Below, piece by piece: positions 55,401 to 63,791 of a DNA stretch of 64,000 nt. The translations under genes were made by a program, and so were the position numbers. The notes beneath the pieces were generated by a model, which ran no database searches, was not told where the DNA came from, and worked only from the letters and a program-made list of their open reading frames with translations. The DNA comes from Gordonia polyisoprenivorans (GTDB lineage: Bacteria > Actinomycetota > Actinomycetes > Mycobacteriales > Mycobacteriaceae). Every line of letters starts with the position of its first letter. Position 1 is the stretch's first letter. The stretch spans positions 310,001 through 374,000 of the forward strand of contig NZ_CP072203.1 of NCBI RefSeq assembly GCF_017654315.1. The letters run 5' to 3'.

Positions 55401-55845
55401 CGCGGTGCAGCGTGCCCGTCCGATGCGCGGTCTCCAGCGCGCCGGCCATCTTGATCCCGAGACGCAGCACGTCGGGCCAGTCGAGTGGGCCGTGCTTGCG
55501 GATGCGTGCGTCGAGCGAATCGTGCGGGTGATACGGCATGACGATGTAGGGCGTGCCGCCCGGCGTCGACCCCACCTCGAGGATGTTCACGATGTGCGGG
55601 TGCCCCGACAACCGGCCCATCGCCCGTTGTTCGCGCAGGAACCGTTCCAGACTCGCTTCGTCGAGGTGGTCGGTGAGGATCTTGATCGCGACGGTGCGCT
55701 CGAGGTTGGGCTGTTCGGCGCGATACACCGCGCCGAATCCGCCACGGCCGATCAACAGCGGATCACTGAATCCGGCCGCGATGAGCTCCGAGGCGGCGTC
55801 CGGAACGACGTCTCGCTGCGTGTCCTGCGGATCGAACTCGACCAT
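52489..55845 (-). CDS. pknK: PknK-type Ser/Thr protein kinase with MalT-like ATPase/TPR half
   Basis: An 1118-residue protein like mycobacterial PknK. Residues ~28-290 are the kinase: GRGGFG (33-38), catalytic K55, H147-R-D149, DFG (167-169) and an activation loop with candidate phosphothreonines (MVTGSPAFTAPE). Residues ~330-600 form a MalT/STAND ATPase with Walker A GPAGYGKTT (360-368) and LVIVDDWH as Walker B. The rest is helical, TPR-like. No C-terminal LuxR DNA-binding domain is seen. PknK in mycobacteria tunes growth and transcription through regulators such as VirS; targets here are unknown. Confidence 0.88.
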   Translation of the reverse strand: MVEFDPQDTQRDVVPDAASELIAAGFSDPLLIGRGGFGAVYRAEQPNLERTVAIKILTDHLDEASLERFLREQRAMGRLSGHPHIVNILEVGSTPGGTPYIVMPYHPHDSLDARIRKHGPLDWPDVLRLGIKMAGALETAHRTGTLHRDIKPGNILLTEYGEPQLTDFGIARIVGGFETGADMVTGSPAFTAPELLTGDPPTVASDLYGLGATLFCALTGHAAFERRSGEQVVAQFLRIASEPVPDLSSTDVPDELSRAIEHAMARVPEDRPDSAAAYGEELRAIQAQFGQAVADMAIPAQATQDPLTGASARRSRTDTAPPTPATKFRPPLRPRAQVVRERLLDILRAGERRRLILIHGPAGYGKTTVAAQWAEYLHREGVGVAWLTVDDDDNNASWFVTHLIEAIRRTDPDVTAGLDDLLDERREHSDQHALTTLINAIHERGTRMLVIVDDWHRVTDPAAVASMDFLLEHGCHHLQLLITSRSRTRLPISRMRVLDELVEIDIAQLCFDADEARSFLVDVSGLDLESRDITELWNSTDGWVAALQLACVSLRGSDTPAELISNISGRHRAIGDFLAENVLGALPSEILHFLITTSIPDTVCAGLASALSGEIRGQALLEDIEARDLFLRRIDADGDWFGFHPLFLEFLRRRLERDEPEQVSELHRIASTWFGEHAMLSEAVDHALAAGDTDRAVRLVEQDGRTLLEHSQMVIVLGIIDKLPPSAVVTSPRLQLTVAWSNVLLHHTDRARIAIDRVAAALAAAEVGGRERDMQVEADVALACADATADRMDHIDDLVTECLSRPQTLPPFVVSSAADVATMSATMRFDFDEAHRRQAWAAPYHQQNTGAYAVMYGYALDGLTYIEELDLDHAEQVLRSALQVSRRNGAGGSQAYRLAAGVLAQLLYQRGSSDEASQLLEDSLTLGPDEGITDMIRARYITAARLAVQRGDPVEAARLLDEAADAADQIDASRLRAYVENEIIALEAPTRRQLRPRVAFENRRPPGGGWAEIVAQAEEEAAIRLLLKETDEVALACRWAGEWVMRLDGTPRRRALLQARRLYALCLDAAGRDDEAQQQITAMLIACDAAGMVRFAFDGGEEVSAVAAAARSAAGGHL

Positions 55846-55899
55846 GGTTCCATCCAGCGTAGTCGGGTGTGACGCAGGACACAGTCCGAATTAGGGCGT

Positions 55900-56337
55900 C
55901 TACCTCCGCGGCGGACCCGGCGGACGCCCGCATTGCACCCAGTTGCCCACGAGAACCGCGTGACACAGCACCGCGACGAGAAACCAGCCCGACGCCACAC
56001 CCAATCCGGTCTGCGTCGACCAGTACCCGAGCACCGACAGCGGAACGGCGATCCCGCTGATCGCGCCGGCCAGGACGCACCACCCGAATCGACGCCGCGT
56101 GGCCGCCGCCGCGGAGAGCACGGTGCCGCCGACGCCGAGCCCGATCGCGATCTGACCGAGCAGTGTCCGGTCGCCGCCGACGTCGCTGGTCACCCAGGCA
56201 CCGATACTGGAGGCGGCCAGCACGACGATTGCCAGCCAGATCACCCGCACCGACCGGGGCCGCAACGGCACCTCGGCAAGCACCTGCCGCTCGATCTTGC
56301 GGAGCGAGGCCGCCAATCCCGGTTCGAGTTCCACCAC
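55900..56337 (-). CDS. Small four-span membrane protein, hypothetical
   Basis: A ~145-residue protein with a short charged N-terminus (LRKIERQVLAEVPLRPRS) and four hydrophobic segments between residues ~30 and 130. No family recognised. The GTG at 56337 is preferred over the TTG at 56340 because the GGGGAAG element is then about eight bases away. It lies between the SHOCT-domain gene (13 bp gap) and pknK on the same strand. Confidence 0.65.
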   Translation of the reverse strand: MVELEPGLAASLRKIERQVLAEVPLRPRSVRVIWLAIVVLAASSIGAWVTSDVGGDRTLLGQIAIGLGVGGTVLSAAAATRRRFGWCVLAGAISGIAVPLSVLGYWSTQTGLGVASGWFLVAVLCHAVLVGNWVQCGRPPGPPRR

Positions 56338-56350
56338 CAACGCGCTTCCC

Positions 56351-57196
56351 CTACAGCCGGGCGAGCAGTTCGGCCTTCTTGGTCGCGAACTCCTCGTCGG
56401 TCAGGATGCCGCGCTGATGCAGACCGGCCAGCGACTCGATCGCGGCGAAGATGTCCTCGGAGCCGGCCGGAAGGTTCTGGGCCGGAGCAATCTGGGCGGG
56501 ACCGTTCTGATCTGAAGGAATCTGGGCGAAGGAATACTCGGCGGCGGCAAACTGGGCCGAACCGTTCTGGGCTGGGGGTTCGGGCGCCGCCACCGGTGTG
56601 TCAACGATCTCCTGCCCACCGATCTCCCGCAGGCTCGAGACGTCGAAGGTGCCGTACTGGCTGGAGAAGCTCACCGAACCGGGGTACCCGCCCTGTTGCT
56701 GCTGTACGCCGCCGATCTGATGGTCGCCGGTGTCGAAAACCCTTGTCACGCCATTGACCTGGATGGCCAACCGCCGCGTCGCGGGGAACACCGCATAGCG
56801 CGAGTCGTTCTGTCCGCCGCTGGAGCTGGGCACCCCGAGGTCGGCGGGCCACCAGTTGTTGGCGGTGCCGAAGCCGGCCCGGAACGAGCCGCCGAACGAA
56901 TTGTTGCTGGGTGCCGGTGGGAACACGATGGTGGTGGCAAGAAGTTGCGAGAGCTCGCTGCACAGTGAGTCGACGCGGGCTTTGAGTGCGTTGTCGAACA
57001 TGTTGCCGACCATCGTCATGCCGCCGCGCATCCACTGTCCCGAGCCGCCGAGTTCGGGGATGGAGAACTGGGCCATGGTGCCACCGCCGCTGTTGACCGC
57101 GTACAACATCGCGAGCACCGCGTCGCGCGAGAGGCCGTACCGTGCGGCGATGTCGGCGACTGCGCCCTCTGCCTCGGGGGTGAGGGTTGCGTCCAT
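56351..57196 (-). CDS. SHOCT-domain protein
   Basis: A 281-residue protein ending in a SHOCT motif (IESLAGLHQRGILTDEEFATKKAELLARL region, about 248-281), a short C-terminal domain often found in oligomeric or membrane-associated proteins. The N-terminal ~150 residues start with TPEAEGAVADIAARYGLSRDAVLAMLYAV, which looks like a small helical DNA- or protein-binding unit; a Q/P/A-rich linker precedes the SHOCT part. Function unknown. Possibly co-transcribed with the membrane protein and pknK downstream. Confidence 0.75.
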   Translation of the reverse strand: MDATLTPEAEGAVADIAARYGLSRDAVLAMLYAVNSGGGTMAQFSIPELGGSGQWMRGGMTMVGNMFDNALKARVDSLCSELSQLLATTIVFPPAPSNNSFGGSFRAGFGTANNWWPADLGVPSSSGGQNDSRYAVFPATRRLAIQVNGVTRVFDTGDHQIGGVQQQQGGYPGSVSFSSQYGTFDVSSLREIGGQEIVDTPVAAPEPPAQNGSAQFAAAEYSFAQIPSDQNGPAQIAPAQNLPAGSEDIFAAIESLAGLHQRGILTDEEFATKKAELLARL

Positions 57197-57337
57197 GATG
57201 AGGCTCTTTCGTCGAGAGTGGATTCGCGTCCCGCACAGATCGTGCGGGTGAACTCCCCCAGTGTACGAGGGCCGCAGTACGAGGGCCGCACCGTCGCGGC
57301 CCTTTCTGGCCGGGTGATCTCCTGGCATGGTGGAACC

Positions 57338-57757
57338 ATGAGTTCCGTCGATGATCTCCATGGTGACCCGCACGTCGAGGAGTACCTGAGGACCGGAGGT
57401 GAGCCGGGATATCACTGGAATGGCACCGAAATCCTCATCCTGTTCACCACGGGTAACAAGTCGGGCGAGGAACGCCGACATGCGCTGATCTTCCGTCCTT
57501 GGGGCGAGAACTCCTACCTCGTCGTCGCGTCCAAAGGCGGCACCGATGCGCCGCCGGGGTGGTTCCGGAATCTGGAGGCCAACCCCGACGCTGCGGTGCA
57601 GATCAAGGATGAGCGCTTCGCCGTGCGCGCCCGGGTCGCCACCGATGAGGAGAAGCCGCAGATGTGGGCGAGGATGGTCGAGGTGTGGCCCGACTACGAT
57701 GCCTACCAGGCCAAGACCTCTCGCGTCATCCCGGTGGTTGTTCTCGAACGTGTCTGA
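57338..57757 (+). CDS. DDN-family (F420H2-dependent nitroreductase-like) protein
   Basis: A 139-residue split-barrel protein. TEILILFTTGNKSGEERRHALIFRPWGENSYLVVASKGG and PPGWFRNLEANPDAAVQI are signatures of the deazaflavin-dependent nitroreductase (Ddn/FDOR-A) family, which reduces quinones or nitro compounds with F420H2. Length is typical. No clear ribosome binding site. It precedes the DNA methyltransferase gene by 21 bp, probably by chance. Confidence 0.85.
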   Translation: MSSVDDLHGDPHVEEYLRTGGEPGYHWNGTEILILFTTGNKSGEERRHALIFRPWGENSYLVVASKGGTDAPPGWFRNLEANPDAAVQIKDERFAVRARVATDEEKPQMWARMVEVWPDYDAYQAKTSRVIPVVVLERV

Positions 57758-57778
57758 GCGACAAGACTTCTGACGCCG

Positions 57779-60286
57779 GTGCAGCGGCCGCAGACGCTCG
57801 TCGCGACCCTTGTCGACCTCACGCGCGCCCTGCGGGAGTCGGCGGCTCTGCGCGAGTGCGCAGAGCGCGACGGGGTGCATCCCGAGGAGTGCGCCCGAAC
57901 CGTGGTGTTCGGACTGGTTCTCGCGGTCGCCGAGGGCGGCCGCCATTACTCCACCGACGATTCCGCCGACCCGTTGCTCGCCGCGACGATCACACCGATC
58001 CTGAGAGCGCTGCGTGCGATCGACTGGGCGGCGCTCACCGCCGCCGACCCCGACCTCCACATCCATCTCTACGAGCAGTTCTTACGCGTCGACGCCCCCA
58101 CGCTCCGACGGTCATCCGGCACTTACTACACGCCGGTCCCGTTGGCGGACACCATGGTCCGGCTCACCGACCAGCTGCTGAGAACCCACTTCGACGCGGC
58201 CGCCGGGCTCGGTGACGATGCGGTGCGGATCGTCGACCCCGCCATGGGGACCGGCACGTTCCCTCTTGCGATCCTGCGCCTGATCGGCGCCGCCAACACG
58301 GGGCGACTTCACGGCGCAGAGCTGCACTCCGGCCCGTTCACCGTCGCCGAGTTCCGCATCCGGGCTCATGCACAGGGCTCGAACCTGTTCCGGGCCAACA
58401 CTCTCGACGACCCGGACCGCTGGCTCGCCCTCGCTGAAGAAAGAGCCGAGCAACCATCCGTCCGGGTCGTGATCGGCAACCCGCCGTATCGGGAGCGTGC
58501 ACGCGGTCTGGGCGGGTGGATCGAGAACGGAACCGATCCGGCCACCGGCCGTCCGCCGCTCGACGCATTCCGGCTGCAGGCCAACGGCAGTACCGAGTTC
58601 GCGCTGTCCAACTCCTACATCCACTTCTGGCGCTGGGCGAGTTGGTGGGCGTTCGACGCCTCGCATCTCGAACAACCGCGCACCGAACAAGCATGCTCCG
58701 ATCGAACGGGCCCGGGACTCATCTGTTTCGTCACCGCCACCGGCTATCTCACCGGCCCCGGCTTTCGGGGGATGCGAGAGTACCTGCGCCGCAGAGCCTC
58801 TCACGGGTGGATCATCAACCTCAGTCCGGAGGGTAAGAAACCACCGCCCCGCAACGCGGTGTTCGCCATCGAGACACCGGTGTGCATCGGGATCTTCGCC
58901 CGCACCACGGATACCGACGACGACATCCCGGCCTACATCCACTATCTGGACCTGTACGGCACCAGCGCCGAGAAACTCGCCGACCTCGACACCCTGACCT
59001 TCGACGATCCGCGGTGGAGACCGGCGCGCACACAATGGCATTCGCCGTTCACACCGGCCGCCGCGAGCGGGTGGGACAGCTTTCCCGAGGTGGCCACGCT
59101 CATGCCGTGGCTGTCCACCGGCGTGACCCCCAACCGCAATTGGGTGAGCGCGCCGTCGGCGACGACACTCGACAGACGACTGCGCGCCCTCCTCGACGAG
59201 CACGACGCCGACCGTCGGTCGGTTCTGTTCAAGACCACCGACAGCCGCAGCCCGGACAGGCGCGGGGTGCGGCCGTTGCCGGGTGTTCCCCTCGACACCA
59301 CGCCGCCACTCGACGCCGCCATGCCGGACAACCACCGTGGACAGCCGGTACCGGTGGAACGAATCACGTTCCGTGCCTTCGACCGTCAGTGGTTGGTCGC
59401 CGACAACCGGTTGCTCGACCGCGCGCGCCCGGACCTGTGGGCGGCACGCCGTCCCGGCCAGATCTTCGTCGTCGAGCAGCACTCGATCCGCCCCGGTGCC
59501 GGACCCGGCTTGTACTTCAGCGCGCTCCTGCCCGACATCAACGCCTTCAACAATCGCGGTGGCCGTACGTTGCCGCGTCTGCATCCCGACGGCACGCCCA
59601 ATGTGGCGCCCGGTCTCGACCACGCGTTGCGCACCCTCGTCGGAGCGTCCGCCCGCGCCGAGGATCTCGTCTTCTACCTGGCGGCCCTCACCGCGCATCC
59701 CGGATTCGTCGCACGCTTCGACGACGAGTTGGCGACCCCGGGCGTGCGGATCCCGATCACCGGGAACTGCGCGTTGTGGGATACCGCCGTGGAGCTCGGC
59801 AGGCGGGTGGTCGGGCTGATGACCTTCTCCCCCGGTGCCGCCACCGAGCTGGCCACAGCGGACATACAACTGCCGGAACAGACTGTGCCGATGGACAATC
59901 TGCGTCCGACGACGTTCTCCCACGACGCTCTCGTCCAGACTCTCGTCGTGGGTTCGGGACGTTGGGAGCACGTCCCGCAGGCGATCCTCGACTACCGCGT
60001 CGGCGGCGTCGGCGTGGTGTCGTCGTGGGTGAAGTACCGGCTGGCGCGACCGGTGGGCAAGGTGTCCTCACCATTGGACGAGGTCCACGATCCCGCGTGG
60101 CCCGAGCAGTGGTCGGACGAGCTGACCGAGGTGCTGTGCGCCATCGCCGCCCTCATCGCGCTCCACGACGACATGGATCACCTGCTCCGCGAGATCCTCG
60201 CCGGCCCCCTCGTCTCGGAGGCCGAACTCACCGCGGCGGATATGACGGTACCGGCGTCCGCCCTTGACCGAAAGCCCCGGCGCTAA
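57779..60286 (+). CDS. Type ISP-like N6-adenine DNA methyltransferase, orphan
   Basis: An 835-residue protein with an adenine methyltransferase core: GTYYTP (114-119), AdoMet motif I DPAMGTGTF (153-161) and catalytic NPPY (234-237). The C-terminal ~350 residues resemble the target-recognition region of type ISP (LlaBIII-like) enzymes (e.g. WVKYRLARPVGKVSSPLDEV). The N-terminal nuclease and helicase modules of a full type ISP enzyme are missing and no restriction gene lies nearby. It could be a solitary methylase or the methylase of a defence system. Starts at a GTG with no clear ribosome binding site. Confidence 0.8.
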   Translation: MQRPQTLVATLVDLTRALRESAALRECAERDGVHPEECARTVVFGLVLAVAEGGRHYSTDDSADPLLAATITPILRALRAIDWAALTAADPDLHIHLYEQFLRVDAPTLRRSSGTYYTPVPLADTMVRLTDQLLRTHFDAAAGLGDDAVRIVDPAMGTGTFPLAILRLIGAANTGRLHGAELHSGPFTVAEFRIRAHAQGSNLFRANTLDDPDRWLALAEERAEQPSVRVVIGNPPYRERARGLGGWIENGTDPATGRPPLDAFRLQANGSTEFALSNSYIHFWRWASWWAFDASHLEQPRTEQACSDRTGPGLICFVTATGYLTGPGFRGMREYLRRRASHGWIINLSPEGKKPPPRNAVFAIETPVCIGIFARTTDTDDDIPAYIHYLDLYGTSAEKLADLDTLTFDDPRWRPARTQWHSPFTPAAASGWDSFPEVATLMPWLSTGVTPNRNWVSAPSATTLDRRLRALLDEHDADRRSVLFKTTDSRSPDRRGVRPLPGVPLDTTPPLDAAMPDNHRGQPVPVERITFRAFDRQWLVADNRLLDRARPDLWAARRPGQIFVVEQHSIRPGAGPGLYFSALLPDINAFNNRGGRTLPRLHPDGTPNVAPGLDHALRTLVGASARAEDLVFYLAALTAHPGFVARFDDELATPGVRIPITGNCALWDTAVELGRRVVGLMTFSPGAATELATADIQLPEQTVPMDNLRPTTFSHDALVQTLVVGSGRWEHVPQAILDYRVGGVGVVSSWVKYRLARPVGKVSSPLDEVHDPAWPEQWSDELTEVLCAIAALIALHDDMDHLLREILAGPLVSEAELTAADMTVPASALDRKPRR

Positions 60287-60864
60287 ACCGGATTCGGCGC
60301 CCCTGCACCACCGGCGTCGAGCCGCCTCGTCACGCGGTCGCGTACGGCGCGAAAGTACGGCGCGCGGTGCGGGTGGGCGCGATGATGCGGCGAGTCCGGC
60401 CCGTGCCGGTCCAGCATGTCGCGCATCCGGTCCTCGACGTCCATCACGGCGTGGCCGGTCGGGCTGGAGGTCTGGTCGGCCAGTGTCAGGGCGTCGGTCA
60501 CCTCGTCCTCGACGAAAGTGAAGTCGCTCAGTGCTTCGTCGATGCCGCGTTCGGCCGCGATGTAGCGCGCCCCGGAATGGTGGGCGACGAGAGCGCACAC
60601 CTCTTCGGGCCAACCCCGCGCGCGGAGATACCTCGCGCCGTCCACGGGGTGAAAGCCGGTGTCTCGCAGAGCCGGAACGTAGCCGATGTCGTGGAGCCAG
60701 GCGGCTGCGATCAACGCGTCGCGCCGTCGCGGATCGACAGTTTGGGCGTACCGGGTGGCCTGGGCGGCCACGCGGGTCACGTGGCGAAGCCGGTCCGGAT
60801 CAGACGCCAGGAGTCGCGCGGCAAGTTCTCGCGCCGCGGCCGTGAGCGCGTCCTCGTCGTCCAC
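60283..60864 (-). CDS. HD-domain phosphohydrolase-like protein
   Basis: A 193-residue protein with an HD metal-binding domain: RLRHVTRV (H28), AWLHDIGY (H58-D59) and a later LVAHHSGA. The C-terminus is His/Arg-rich (HHRAHPHRAPYF). HD proteins hydrolyse phosphoesters or nucleotides; no substrate can be named. GGAGGAGAGG precedes a GTG start. Its end overlaps the convergent methyltransferase gene by four bases. Confidence 0.8.
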   Translation of the reverse strand: MDDEDALTAAARELAARLLASDPDRLRHVTRVAAQATRYAQTVDPRRRDALIAAAWLHDIGYVPALRDTGFHPVDGARYLRARGWPEEVCALVAHHSGARYIAAERGIDEALSDFTFVEDEVTDALTLADQTSSPTGHAVMDVEDRMRDMLDRHGPDSPHHRAHPHRAPYFRAVRDRVTRRLDAGGAGAPNPV

Positions 60865-60932
60865 AACCTCTCCTCCGCGTCCCCCGACGTCCCGGCACGT
60901 GTGATTGTGCCACGACGTTCCACACCGGACGA

Positions 60933-60938
60933 TAACGT
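60933..60938 (+). promoter_or_regulatory. -10 element of a leaderless promoter (amine oxidase gene)
   Basis: TAACGT ends seven bases before the ATG at 60946; no ribosome binding site is seen. Confidence 0.45.
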
Positions 60939-60945
60939 CTGTCAG

Positions 60946-62286
60946 ATGTCACGACCGTCGCCACACACCGTCGTCGTCGGAGCCGGCGTTGCCGGGTTGA
61001 CCACCGCCAGGTTGTTGCACAGGTACGGCCACAGCGTCGTCGTGCTGGAGGCCCGCGACCGGATCGGTGGCCGCACCCACACCGACCGCTCCGACGGATA
61101 TGTCACCGATCGGGGTGCCTCGTGGATTCACGGCATCGACGACGCCTCGTTGTTCGACGCCGCCCGCGCATTCGGTATGCGGACCGTCGAGTTCACCGTC
61201 GGCAGTTATCAGCCACTGAGTCGGCCGACCGCCTACTACGGCCCCGACGGTTCCCGACTGAGCGACGCACAGGTCGCCGCATTTGTCGAGGACATACAGA
61301 CCGTCGACACGCTGCTGTCGGACACCATCGGCTCGGGCGGTCCGGGGCGCTCCTACCGCGACGCCGTGCAGGACACCTTGGCCGGGCTCGACTGGACGCC
61401 CGACCGCGCCGAGCGGGTGCGGGAGTTCTTGGCGCACCGCACCGAGGAGCAGTACGGCGTGGAGAGTGGCGAACTCGATGCCCACGGTCTCGACGACGAC
61501 GAAACCCTCGGCGACGAGGTGGTCTTTCCCGACGGCTACGACCGGCTGGCGTCGGCGCTGGCGCAGGGGCTCGACGTGCGGTTGGGCCACACCGTAACGC
61601 GGGTCCGGTGGTCGGCGGACGGTGTCACCGTGGCATCCGATGCCGGGGAGTTCGCCGCCGATCACGTCGTGTTGACCGTGCCGGTGGGCGTGCTGAAGTC
61701 GGGTGATCTGACCGTCGAGCCACCGCTGCCCGAACCACTCGCCAGTGCGCTCGACCGGCTGGAGATGAACGACTTCGAGAAGATCTTCCTACGCTTCGAG
61801 CACCGATTCTGGGATGACGGCGTGTACGCCGTCCGGCGGCAGGGGCCGGCCGGTCGCTGGTGGCATTCGTTCTACGACCTGTCCGCATTGCACGGCACCC
61901 CCACGCTGCTGACCTTTGCCGCCGCCGACTGCGCCCGGGCGATTCGCGGCTGGTCCGATAGCCGGATCGCCGAGTCGGTACTCGACGCACTGCGCGAGAT
62001 CTACGGCGATGCCGCGCGCGAGCCGACCCGTGTCGACGTCACCCGGTGGCGCGACGATCCGTTCGCGCGGGGGTCGTATGCGTATATGAAAGTCGGCTCG
62101 ACGACCGCCGACCACGACGTGCTCGCGACCCCGGTCGGCGACGGCGCGCTCCACATCGCCGGGGAGGCCACATGGACCGACGACCCGGCGACAGTGACCG
62201 CGGCGCTGATGTCGGGGCATCGGGCGGCGGGCAATGTTCTCGGCCATCCGGTGGCGCTCGAGGAGTTGTGGCAGCCGGGCACGTAG
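60946..62286 (+). CDS. FAD-dependent flavin monoamine oxidase-family protein
   Basis: A 446-residue flavoprotein: VVVGAGVAGLTTARLL (GxGxxG), LEARDRIGGRTHTD, and the C-terminal LHIAGEATWTDDPATVTAALMSG FAD-binding segment. The GASWIHG motif and overall length match bacterial and plant polyamine/monoamine oxidases. Likely oxidises an amine or a related cyclic substrate with release of H2O2; substrate unknown. Begins leaderless at ATG 60946. The frame upstream is antisense to the HD gene. Confidence 0.85.
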   Translation: MSRPSPHTVVVGAGVAGLTTARLLHRYGHSVVVLEARDRIGGRTHTDRSDGYVTDRGASWIHGIDDASLFDAARAFGMRTVEFTVGSYQPLSRPTAYYGPDGSRLSDAQVAAFVEDIQTVDTLLSDTIGSGGPGRSYRDAVQDTLAGLDWTPDRAERVREFLAHRTEEQYGVESGELDAHGLDDDETLGDEVVFPDGYDRLASALAQGLDVRLGHTVTRVRWSADGVTVASDAGEFAADHVVLTVPVGVLKSGDLTVEPPLPEPLASALDRLEMNDFEKIFLRFEHRFWDDGVYAVRRQGPAGRWWHSFYDLSALHGTPTLLTFAAADCARAIRGWSDSRIAESVLDALREIYGDAAREPTRVDVTRWRDDPFARGSYAYMKVGSTTADHDVLATPVGDGALHIAGEATWTDDPATVTAALMSGHRAAGNVLGHPVALEELWQPGT

Positions 62287-62368
62287 ACAGCAACCTGGCT
62301 GTATCACCCAGACAGGTCGCGTGGTTCTACTCATGGCGGCACCGAGACCGGTTGCGATCGTTGTCGGC

Positions 62369-62662
62369 ATGGCAACCTCAGAGATTCCCCAGAACCCCAC
62401 CCCCGCAGCGTTCTTCCTGCAGGCAGCGATCGCCTTCGGCGTCAGCCTTGCGACCGCAATTGTCGGCGTCTTCTATCTGTCGATCGATGCCTGGCAGCGC
62501 GGTTTTCTCGCAATCACCTTGCTGTTCCTCACATCCAGTACGTTCACCCTCGCCAAGGTGGTGCGCGACCGGCAGGAGCAGACGTCGGTACGGGCACGAC
62601 TCGACGAGGCGAGGGTGGACAAACTGATCGCCGGACACGATCCCTTCAGCAAGGTGTCATGA
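62369..62662 (+). CDS. YiaA/YiaB-family two-helix membrane protein
   Basis: A 97-residue protein with two membrane helices, FFLQAAIAFGVSLATAIVGVFYL and GFLAITLLFLTSSTFTLAKVVRD, in the YiaAB pattern, and a charged C-terminal tail. Function of the family is unknown. An ATG at 62369 fits the conserved start; the frame upstream is longer but lacks family similarity. Confidence 0.8.
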   Translation: MATSEIPQNPTPAAFFLQAAIAFGVSLATAIVGVFYLSIDAWQRGFLAITLLFLTSSTFTLAKVVRDRQEQTSVRARLDEARVDKLIAGHDPFSKVS

Positions 62663-62696
62663 CTCGGGGCGCGTGGCTCGGGGCGCCGGGGATCGG

Positions 62697-62852
62697 TCAG
62701 AAGTAATGCGCGCGTCCGCCCACCGCACGGCCGGTGGCACCGAGGATCGCGAGGATCAGACCGATCACCACCAGGATGATGCCGATGGTCCATAGGATCG
62801 GGATACCGAAGATGAGTCCGAGGATCAGACAGATGGCGCCGAGGATGATCAT
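62697..62852 (-). CDS. Small hydrophobic membrane protein (DUF6131-like)
   Basis: A 51-residue protein that is nearly all one or two membrane helices (IILGAICLILGLIFGIPILW and TIGIILVVIGLILAILG) with a short HYF tail. Such proteins are widespread in mycolic-acid actinobacteria with no known function. The ATG at 62852 follows GAGAGG. Confidence 0.7.
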   Translation of the reverse strand: MIILGAICLILGLIFGIPILWTIGIILVVIGLILAILGATGRAVGGRAHYF

Positions 62853-62952
62853 GAGAAGCCTCTCGAGATGACGCGGATGAGGACTGCTCGGCGCTGCTGC
62901 AAGCACCTTCCACCCTAGACCTCCCGCACCCCGACGTATACGGAGCCAGCAG

Positions 62953-63765
62953 ATGATCGACAAGAATCCGGCCGACGCGGTACGGCAGGCGACCGGGCAC
63001 GGCGAGTTCGAGGCGCTGGCCCGGGCGGGTCACGTGGTGAGTGGGTTGTTGCATCTGCTGATCGCCTACATCGTCGTTCGCCTTGCCTTCGGCGATCCGG
63101 GAAACGCCGATCAGTCCGGTGCGTTGGGTTTGTTCGCGTCGTCGACGGGGGGACGGCTGGCGTTGTGGGCCGCGGTCGTCGCCTTCGTCGCGATGGCGTT
63201 GTGGCGCATCGCCGAAACGATCGTCGGACCGCATCCGGCCAATCCGAAGCCCGGCGAGGACGACGGCTGGCTCGATCGCGCCAAAGCTGCATCCCTGGCC
63301 GTGGTCTATCTCGGATTTGCCTGGTCGGCAGCACAATTCGCGTCAGGTCACGGACAGTCCAGTGGCAGCCAGAACGCCGGGATGAGCGCCAGGCTGATGG
63401 GATCGGTTGCCGGCAAAGGACTTCTGATCATCGTCGGACTCGTCATCATCGGTGTCGGCATCTACCACATCTACAAGGGCGTCACGAAGTCATTCCTCGA
63501 CGACCTCACCATCGACGACAACCCGGCACTCACGGTGACCGGCGTCGTCGGGTATGCGGCCAAGGGACTCGTACTCGCCGGTGCCGGCATCCTGGTGATC
63601 GTCGCGGCGGCGACAGCCGATCCGGCCAAGGCCACCGGTATCGACGGCGCGGTCAAGACGGTCGCGGGGTGGCCGGCCGGGCAGGTTCTGCTCGTCCTGG
63701 CCGGTCTCGGGTTGGCGGCCTACGGCATCTACTGCTTCGTGATGGCGCGTTTCGCGCGGATGTGA
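62953..63765 (+). CDS. DUF1206 membrane protein
   Basis: A 270-residue protein with six hydrophobic segments arranged as three repeats of about 75-85 residues, each with two spans (starting near LARAGHVVSGLLHLL, DRAKAASLAVVYLGF and VTGVVGYAAKGLVLAG). This triple repeat is DUF1206. Function unknown. Divergent from the small DUF6131-like gene. Confidence 0.87.
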   Translation: MIDKNPADAVRQATGHGEFEALARAGHVVSGLLHLLIAYIVVRLAFGDPGNADQSGALGLFASSTGGRLALWAAVVAFVAMALWRIAETIVGPHPANPKPGEDDGWLDRAKAASLAVVYLGFAWSAAQFASGHGQSSGSQNAGMSARLMGSVAGKGLLIIVGLVIIGVGIYHIYKGVTKSFLDDLTIDDNPALTVTGVVGYAAKGLVLAGAGILVIVAAATADPAKATGIDGAVKTVAGWPAGQVLLVLAGLGLAAYGIYCFVMARFARM

Positions 63766-63791
63766 CAGTGCGTTTCGCGCGGGCCCGTCGA

